Origin: Prochlorococcus sp. AG-402-M18
GTDB taxonomy: Bacteria; Cyanobacteriota; Cyanobacteriia; PCC-6307; Cyanobiaceae
Direction of reading: 5' to 3'
Assembly (NCBI GenBank): GCA_003216595.1
Contig: QCIQ01000013.1
Coordinates: forward strand, 1 to 41,701
Length of the DNA stretch: 41,701 nt
The notes under the pieces are model-generated. The model ran no database searches and was not told where the DNA came from. It worked only from the letters and a program-made list of their open reading frames with translations. The position numbers and the translations under genes are program-made. Below are positions 37,322 to 41,701 of this stretch, piece after piece (the first letter of the stretch is position 1; each line of letters begins with the position of its first letter).

Positions 37322-37480
37322 ATGGAAACCACTAGTTTTGGATTTGCCGCAAGTCTTTTATTTGTTGGCGTACCAACGATCTTTCTCATTGGTTTATTTG
37401 TTTCTACCAACGATGGTGAGAAATCAAGCTTTTATTCAGATAGCAGTAAAGGTAGATTGAGCCCTCAACCTAAAAAGTAA
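37322..37480 (+). CDS. psbM: Photosystem II protein M
   Basis: Single-helix subunit at the PSII dimer interface. The 52-residue protein starts METTSFGFAASLLFVGVPTI and continues FLIGLFVSTN, matching the compact PsbM helix; the following polar tail DGEKSSFYSDSSKGRLSPQP is about 17-20 residues longer than the 32-36 residue PsbM of other cyanobacteria, a feature I believe is shared among Prochlorococcus. Too short for routine ORF calling. Confidence 0.93.
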   Translation: METTSFGFAASLLFVGVPTIFLIGLFVSTNDGEKSSFYSDSSKGRLSPQPKK

Positions 37481-37505
37481 TTTAGGAATTTATTTGATTA
37501 CCAAT

Positions 37506-37529
37506 GATCTCAGGTACTTACTTGAGATC
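37506..37529. terminator. Possible hairpin after psbM
   Basis: GATCTCAGGTA and TACTTGAGATC pair with one G-U across a two-base loop, 26 bases after the psbM stop. There is no T-run, so it may be an mRNA 3' stabiliser rather than an intrinsic terminator. Confidence 0.35.
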
Positions 37530-37615
37530 TAAATAACTGCTGAGCTTGACTTTTAAGGTATTGCGACAGTAGTTTTTTAACTAAAATTATATGCTTAATA
37601 TAATAAGGTTTCCTA

Positions 37616-38056
37616 TTGAATGATTTCACTAATAAAAAAGAGTGGAATTTAACTAAAATAGTTCTACCTCAGCACACTGATCATGCAGGAGTAATGTGGC
37701 ATGGCTCTTATCTTAATTTCTTAGAAGAGGGGAGAATTGATGCTTTAAATAAAGTTGGAATAACTTATTCAAAATTATCTAACAAAGGCTATGAAATACC
37801 TGTAATTTCAGCTCAAATTAAATATAAAATATCTTTTAAACATGGTGAAAAAATATTATTAAAAAGTAAATTTAAACTTGTAAATAAAATAAGACTTAAT
37901 TGTAAAACTTTATTTTTAAAAGTAAATGGCGAAATTGGAGCAGAAGCCTTAATAGAATTAGTTTTGGTAAGAAAAAAAAATGATTCTATACAATTAGTAA
38001 GAGAAGTTTCTCCTGAAATTAAGAAGATTTTTTTACTTCTAGAAGAGGGGCCTTAA
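37616..38056 (+). CDS. Hotdog-fold acyl-CoA thioesterase, possible DHNA-CoA hydrolase
   Basis: 4-hydroxybenzoyl-CoA thioesterase-type hotdog enzyme. The active-site motif lies at the N-terminus, QHTDHAGVMWHGSYLNFLEEGR, with the Asp that defines the 4HBT group. In cyanobacteria the related enzyme cleaves 1,4-dihydroxy-2-naphthoyl-CoA for phylloquinone synthesis; that substrate is inferred. At 146 residues it is of normal length. The start is a TTG at 37616, because the only later ATG would cut through the active-site motif. It precedes prmC by six bases. Confidence 0.8.
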   Translation: MNDFTNKKEWNLTKIVLPQHTDHAGVMWHGSYLNFLEEGRIDALNKVGITYSKLSNKGYEIPVISAQIKYKISFKHGEKILLKSKFKLVNKIRLNCKTLFLKVNGEIGAEALIELVLVRKKNDSIQLVREVSPEIKKIFLLLEEGP

Positions 38057-38062
38057 AATTAA

Positions 38063-38935
38063 ATGGCGGATAATTGCATTTCTGGTAAAACTTTTCTTCA
38101 TTGGAGAAAAGAAATGATGCTAAAAGGAGGTAGAAAAGTCGATTTTGATTGGCTTTTAGATATCGCTGCAGGAGTTTCTTGGAGTCAATTACAAAAAACA
38201 ATTTTGAATCCTGAGAATTTTATTTCTTTAGAAATCTCAATTGAAGAATTAGAAGTTATTTGGAAATCTCATTTACGAGATCAAACCCCACTTCAATATT
38301 TGATTTCAAAGTGTCCCTGGAGAGATTTTGAGTTAGAGGTTTCAGAAGATGCCCTGATCCCGAGGCAAGAAACAGAATTTTTGATTGACTTTGCTTTAAA
38401 AAAAGTGACTGATGTTAATTGTGGAAGGTGGGCTGATCTAGGGACCGGTTCTGGACCTCTTGCGGTATCTTTAGCTAAGTCTTTTCCTAATTGGAATGGA
38501 CATGCAGTTGATATAAGTAAAGATGCCCTAGATCTAGCAGAAAGAAATTTAAAATCTATAGTACCTACCGCGAATGTGAGATTTTCCTTGGGAGATTGGT
38601 GGGAACCTTTAAAAAATTGGTGGGGAAGCTTTGATTTGGTTTTAAGTAATCCTCCTTACATACCCTCTGACGTAATTAAAGAGTTAGAACCAGTTGTAAA
38701 AAATCATGAGCCACTTATAGCTTTGGATGGTGGAGTGGATGGCATGAATGCGTCTAAAAAAATTATTCTTGGAGCATCAAATGGTCTTGCTAAAGGAGGT
38801 TGGTTGATTATTGAACATCATTATGATCAAAGTGAAAAGATAATTGATTTTATGAAGAATATTGGAATGGAAGAAGTTTCTTTTGAAAAAGATTTTAGTG
38901 GTATCAAGCGATATGCCATTTGTCGTAAAAAATAA
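38063..38935 (+). CDS. prmC: Release-factor glutamine methyltransferase
   Basis: S-adenosylmethionine-dependent N5-methylation of the GGQ glutamine in release factors. The Rossmann-like methyltransferase core has ADLGTGSGPLAVSLAKS near residue 127 and the catalytic NPPY at about 195-198 in VLSNPPYIPSD. LIPRQETE near residue 103 is the usual family landmark. At 290 residues the length is normal. The product uses SAM made by MetK. It lies between the thioesterase (6 bases upstream) and the TsaC gene, whose chosen start is 2 bases after the prmC stop. Confidence 0.94.
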   Translation: MADNCISGKTFLHWRKEMMLKGGRKVDFDWLLDIAAGVSWSQLQKTILNPENFISLEISIEELEVIWKSHLRDQTPLQYLISKCPWRDFELEVSEDALIPRQETEFLIDFALKKVTDVNCGRWADLGTGSGPLAVSLAKSFPNWNGHAVDISKDALDLAERNLKSIVPTANVRFSLGDWWEPLKNWWGSFDLVLSNPPYIPSDVIKELEPVVKNHEPLIALDGGVDGMNASKKIILGASNGLAKGGWLIIEHHYDQSEKIIDFMKNIGMEEVSFEKDFSGIKRYAICRKK

Positions 38936-38936
38936 A

Positions 38937-39518
38937 ATGAGCATCGATCAATTTGAAATTTCTGACTTGGCTTCGAAGTTGAAAAAGGGATCTTTAGCTT
39001 TATTTCCTACTGATACTTTGCCAGCAATTTGCGCGTACCCTGAATTCTCAAAGAAAATATGGACTATCAAGAAAAGGCCTTCAAATAAACCACTTATATT
39101 AATGGGAGGATGTTTGGAAGATTTGTTTGAGTTTGTTCAACCTTGCGCTATCGAAGACGGGTTGCAGTTGGCAAATAGTTATTGGCCTGGAGCATTAACA
39201 ATTGTTCTGCCAACAATTGGAAATGTCTCTAAGTATTTGAATTCTAATTCTAATTCTCTAGGTTTCAGAGTTCCAGCTCTAAGACTTGCAAGAGATTTGC
39301 TGATGCAAACTGGCCCTCTAGCAACTACAAGCGCAAATATTTCTGGAAAAGCTCCAGTTAAAGATGCATTGGAAGCTTCAATTCGATTCCCAGGTATTCC
39401 AATACTTGCTCCTGTCCCTTGGCCAAATTCTTCTGGAATAGCAAGTACAGTTGTTGAATGGAAAGAAGGGAAATGGAATTTGTTGAGGCCTGGTTCAGTT
39501 GTTTTGAAAGAACAGTAA
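38937..39518 (+). CDS. tsaC: Threonylcarbamoyl-AMP synthase family (YrdC/Sua5 domain)
   Basis: Makes threonylcarbamoyl-adenylate for the t6A37 tRNA modification. The YrdC domain fills the 193-residue product: KKGSLALFPTDTLPAIC, KKRPSNKPLILM, WPGALTIVLP, LGFRVPALRLARDLL and GPLATTSANISGKAP. The frame is open back to 38862, but the ATG at 38937 is preferred because it follows the prmC stop by 2 bases and matches the domain length; the longer version would overlap prmC. The gene is in a plus-strand run with the thioesterase, prmC and the small ORF that follows. Confidence 0.9.
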   Translation: MSIDQFEISDLASKLKKGSLALFPTDTLPAICAYPEFSKKIWTIKKRPSNKPLILMGGCLEDLFEFVQPCAIEDGLQLANSYWPGALTIVLPTIGNVSKYLNSNSNSLGFRVPALRLARDLLMQTGPLATTSANISGKAPVKDALEASIRFPGIPILAPVPWPNSSGIASTVVEWKEGKWNLLRPGSVVLKEQ

Positions 39519-39521
39519 AGC

Positions 39522-39680
39522 ATGCTTTATTTGTTGGTAACAATTTTATTTTTGCAGTCTTTTTTTTGGTGGTTTTTAAGGCTTCCAATAATGAGTTTAG
39601 ATTGGATTATTGAATTAAAATTTTTCAACCTTTTTCTTGCCTCACTCTTTATTTGGATTGTCTCAGGTCAATCCAAATAG
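39522..39680 (+). CDS. Small two-helix membrane protein, hypothetical
   Basis: A 52-residue frame beginning 3 bases after the tsaC stop: MLYLLVTILFLQSFFWWFLR, then LPIMSLDWIIELKFFN, then LFLASLFIWIVSGQSK. Two hydrophobic helices are separated by a short charged stretch. Because it is closely packed after tsaC and fills the space before tRNA-Thr, it is likely translated from the same mRNA. I recognise no family and it is too short for routine ORF calls. Confidence 0.55.
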   Translation: MLYLLVTILFLQSFFWWFLRLPIMSLDWIIELKFFNLFLASLFIWIVSGQSK

Positions 39681-39704
39681 ATCTCTTTCGCTAGAAGTTT
39701 AAAA

Positions 39705-39776
39705 TGCCGGCTAACAGATTTGAACTGATGACCTTCGCTTTACAAAAGCGCTGCTCTACCGCTGAGCTAAGCCGGC
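39705..39776 (-). tRNA. tRNA-Thr (TGT)
   Basis: Read on the minus strand: acceptor GCCGGCT pairs with AGCCGGC, the D-arm has AGCTCAGCGGTAGAGC, the anticodon loop TTTGTAA gives anticodon TGT, and the T-arm contains GTTCAAATC. The discriminator is A and no CCA is encoded, so CCA must be added by the nucleotidyltransferase. Confidence 0.95.
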
Positions 39777-39897
39777 AATTTTTTTATCTTACCTAAGAAA
39801 GTAATCTAAAAGTCAATCCTTATAGGAAATTTGTTGAAAAAACTTTTTTAAATATTTTTTGATCTAATCAAACAAATGTATGCCATCTTTTAATTGA

Positions 39898-40245
39898 TTA
39901 ATAATTTTGATCTTTCCCTTCAGTTTCTTGAGAATTTTCTTCTGACTGATCCTTGTGCTCTTTAAGTTTGATTTGACCAGTCATAGTTCTTTTTATTGGA
40001 AGGTTTGCTACTAATGCAGTCATGCGATCTTCTGTCTCAAGACTTACTGCGCCTTCATCCACATCTATCTCTACATACTTGGCTACCACCTCTAGTATTT
40101 CTCTTCTCATTTGATCTAAAAGTTCTGTACTCAGATCTGATCGATCATGAGCTAAAACAAGTTGCAACCTTTCTCTCGCAGTGCTAGCGCTAGCAGGCTG
40201 TCTGCGTAGTAATTTGTTGATAATGTCTCTAAGTGTCATTGCCAT
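39898..40245 (-). CDS. minE: Cell division topological specificity factor MinE
   Basis: Restricts FtsZ-ring placement by driving MinD off the membrane. The N-terminal anti-MinCD region ([32 protein letters not shown]) is well conserved, followed by the dimerising topological domain. The 115-residue length exceeds the 88-residue E. coli protein because of a charged C-terminal tail rich in Lys, Glu and Gln. It follows minD by 4 bases on the same strand; a start at the third residue (another ATG) is equally possible. Confidence 0.95.
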   Translation of the reverse strand: MAMTLRDIINKLLRRQPASASTARERLQLVLAHDRSDLSTELLDQMRREILEVVAKYVEIDVDEGAVSLETEDRMTALVANLPIKRTMTGQIKLKEHKDQSEENSQETEGKDQNY

Positions 40246-40249
40246 TGAT

Positions 40250-41065
40250 TTAGAAAATTTTTGTTTGCATTAGTCTTCTAAATTTTGCCCCAAGTCCAGA
40301 ACTCTCCTCTGCTGGATCAATCAGTGGAATATTTTCTCCTTGCAATCTTTTGGCAATATTTAGATAGCATTTAGCTGCTGGGGAATTAACGCTATTTAAA
40401 GTTAGAGGCTCACCTCGGTTTGTACTGACAATTACCTGTTCATCCTCTAGCACAAGGCCAAGTAAAGGTAAGGCTAAAATATCAGTCACATCATCGATAG
40501 AAAGCATTTCTTGGTTGGCCATCATCTTTGGCCTAACTCTATTAAGAACTAACTGGACAGGTTTAATAGCATTTGTATTAAGCAAACCAATTACTCTGTC
40601 TGCATCTCTTACTGCGGATACCTCAGGATTGGTAACTACAATTGCTTCTTGAGAGGCTGACATAGCATTTTTAAATCCATCTTCAACTCCTGCAGGGCAG
40701 TCAATTAAAACGTAATTGAAATGTTCTTTTAGCATATCCACTATGCGCTTCATATCATCGGGTTTTAACCAATCAAGCATTCTTGGATTTCCTGCAGGAA
40801 GTAAAGATAGATTTGATTCTTGCTTGTGCTTCACTAAGGCTTGATCAAGTCTGCACTCCTCTTCTAGGACTTCTTGTGCCGTATACACGATACGATTTTC
40901 AAGACCTAATAGTAAATCCAAATTTCTCAGACCAAAGTCTGCGTCTAAAACAGCAGTAGTAAGACCCTGCCTTGCTAGTGAAATGCCAAGATTTGCTGTA
41001 AGGGTTGTCTTGCCGACCCCACCCTTTCCTGAACAAATAAGAATGACACGCGTATCTGTCGCCAC
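40250..41065 (-). CDS. minD: Septum site-determining ATPase MinD
   Basis: Membrane-binding ATPase that recruits MinC and is displaced by MinE. GKGGVGKT (deviant Walker A, residues 13-20), [15 protein letters not shown] near 36, and [10 protein letters not shown] are diagnostic; the last 15 residues ([15 protein letters not shown]) form the amphipathic membrane-targeting helix. The frame is open to a TTG at 41086, but the GTG at 41065 is preferred: it gives [16 protein letters not shown], matching homologues, and the resulting 271 residues is the usual length, and it has a strong Shine-Dalgarno just upstream. Confidence 0.95.
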   Translation of the reverse strand: MATDTRVILICSGKGGVGKTTLTANLGISLARQGLTTAVLDADFGLRNLDLLLGLENRIVYTAQEVLEEECRLDQALVKHKQESNLSLLPAGNPRMLDWLKPDDMKRIVDMLKEHFNYVLIDCPAGVEDGFKNAMSASQEAIVVTNPEVSAVRDADRVIGLLNTNAIKPVQLVLNRVRPKMMANQEMLSIDDVTDILALPLLGLVLEDEQVIVSTNRGEPLTLNSVNSPAAKCYLNIAKRLQGENIPLIDPAEESSGLGAKFRRLMQTKIF

Positions 41066-41067
41066 GG

Positions 41068-41075
41068 ACCTCCTT
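41068..41075 (-). promoter_or_regulatory. Strong ribosome binding site deciding the minD start
   Basis: On the minus strand AAGGAGGT stands two bases before the GTG at 41065. The spacing is short but this is the clearest Shine-Dalgarno I found in a window where most genes lack one. It lies inside the longer frame that would start at the TTG at 41086. Confidence 0.6.
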
Positions 41076-41231
41076 GGATTCGACAAACTTTAGTTCGATT
41101 TTGATGAAGAAAAAAGCTTTATTGACAGATCAGTTGCATTGGGTTTGCTTTTGAAGACATCTCTCAAGTCTTGAGTAGTATTTTCTTCTTGATTTTTATT
41201 TGAAAAACCTAGCTTAGGTTGACTGCTCGAA

Positions 41232-41701
41232 TCATATTGTCTCCAGTGGGGAAATTATAATTTCTTCGGAATATATTCTTGCTTGCTCTGCAATACCAAG
41301 TTGAGTTTTTCCCTTAGGCCCTCTAGCAACTTTTTGAGAGATCCTTAGTTGGACAGGTCTAAGTTGAAGTGCGGATATTGTTGCTTTAGAGTTTCCTTTG
41401 CTGCCTGCGTGCGCAATACCAAGAAGTCTTCCCCAAATAATAATATTCCCCTCTGCACTAACTTTTGCACCTGGATTAACATCTCCAAGGATTAATAAAT
41501 CCCCAGGGCTATCAAGATATTCTCCTGACCTGACAGTTCCTTGATGAAAGTGAGTTTTTGAAAAAGTTAGATTTTTATCATATATATTTAAGTTATTTTT
41601 TGGAGAATCTTCAATACTAAAGTGAGATTTATAACCTAGTGATTGAGAGCTTACTATAGTCTTTGAAGATGTTGAAAAAAAACCGATAATTTTACAATCA
41701 T
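41232..41701 (-). CDS. minC: Septum site-determining protein MinC (partial, N-terminus beyond window)
   Basis: FtsZ-polymerisation inhibitor. The frame is open from the right edge to the TGA at 41232-41234, 156 codons, with no in-window start. The C-terminal MinC beta-helix domain is clear: GTVRSGEYLDSPGDLLILGD, VNPGAKVSAEGNIIIWGRLLG, AHAGSKGNSKATISALQL, QLRISQKVARGP and the final AEQARIYSEEIIISPLETI. The gene is first in minC-minD-minE on the minus strand, with 166 bases to the chosen minD start. Confidence 0.9.
   Translation of the reverse strand, partial: DCKIIGFFSTSSKTIVSSQSLGYKSHFSIEDSPKNNLNIYDKNLTFSKTHFHQGTVRSGEYLDSPGDLLILGDVNPGAKVSAEGNIIIWGRLLGIAHAGSKGNSKATISALQLRPVQLRISQKVARGPKGKTQLGIAEQARIYSEEIIISPLETI

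Overview
The window is a low-GC (roughly one third G+C), gene-dense stretch of a marine picocyanobacterial chromosome, most likely Prochlorococcus of a low-light type. The evidence is the combination of photosystem II genes (psbE, psbL, psbJ, psbB, psbT, psbM), chlD, the ndhC-ndhK-ndhJ operon, ycf48 and rubredoxin with a compact phycoerythrin cluster (cpeB, cpeA, their lyases and one linker) and no phycocyanin, allophycocyanin or other phycobilisome genes nearby. A photolyase gene and the overall order suggest an LLI/NATL-like lineage; that strain-level guess is inference.

Layout. 1-2283 (minus): a photolyase cut by the window edge, a Nudix hydrolase overlapping it by ATGA, and folK. 2331-4484 (plus): chlD. 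4499-6134 (minus): an MCE (MlaD-like) protein and its ATPase. 6253-7659 (plus): a membrane-anchored YvcK/CofD-like protein. 7661-9303 (minus): ndhC-ndhK-ndhJ. 9388-11540 (plus): rubA, ycf48, psbE, psbL, psbJ, a PSII assembly operon in which psbF is not at its expected place. 11613-18419: mtnP (minus), a selD fusion (plus), a CCA-adding enzyme and a UvrD/PcrA helicase (minus). 18508-25058: a small coiled-coil ORF and the phycoerythrin cluster. 25164-28348: a TVP38 membrane protein, two UDP-glucuronate-metabolising enzymes and a small orphan ORF. 28349-29400 is gene-poor, with a 55-residue membrane ORF and a candidate structured RNA, then tRNA-Phe. 29621-35279 (minus): DUF2470 protein, D-ribulokinase-like FGGY kinase, metK, a HAD phosphatase, ribosomal protein S1, nrdR, psbT; psbB follows to 36840. 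36841-37321 has no gene. 37322-39680 (plus): psbM, a hotdog thioesterase, prmC, a TsaC/YrdC protein and a 52-residue membrane ORF. tRNA-Thr and minE-minD-minC (minus) close the window, minC running off the right edge.

How the parts fit. Three photosynthesis blocks sit among housekeeping genes: the rubA-ycf48-psb operon (PSII reaction-centre assembly), the phycoerythrin block (apoproteins plus separate E/F-, S- and T-type bilin lyases) and psbB-psbT with psbM. Several intergenic regions carry long perfect inverted repeats: two operator-like palindromes in divergent promoters, a terminator-like hairpin in the cpeB leader, and classical terminators after psbJ, psbT and tRNA-Phe. The most unusual observations are the absence of psbF between psbE and psbL, the reduced alpha-phycoerythrin beside a full lyase set, and the structured leader and RNA candidates.
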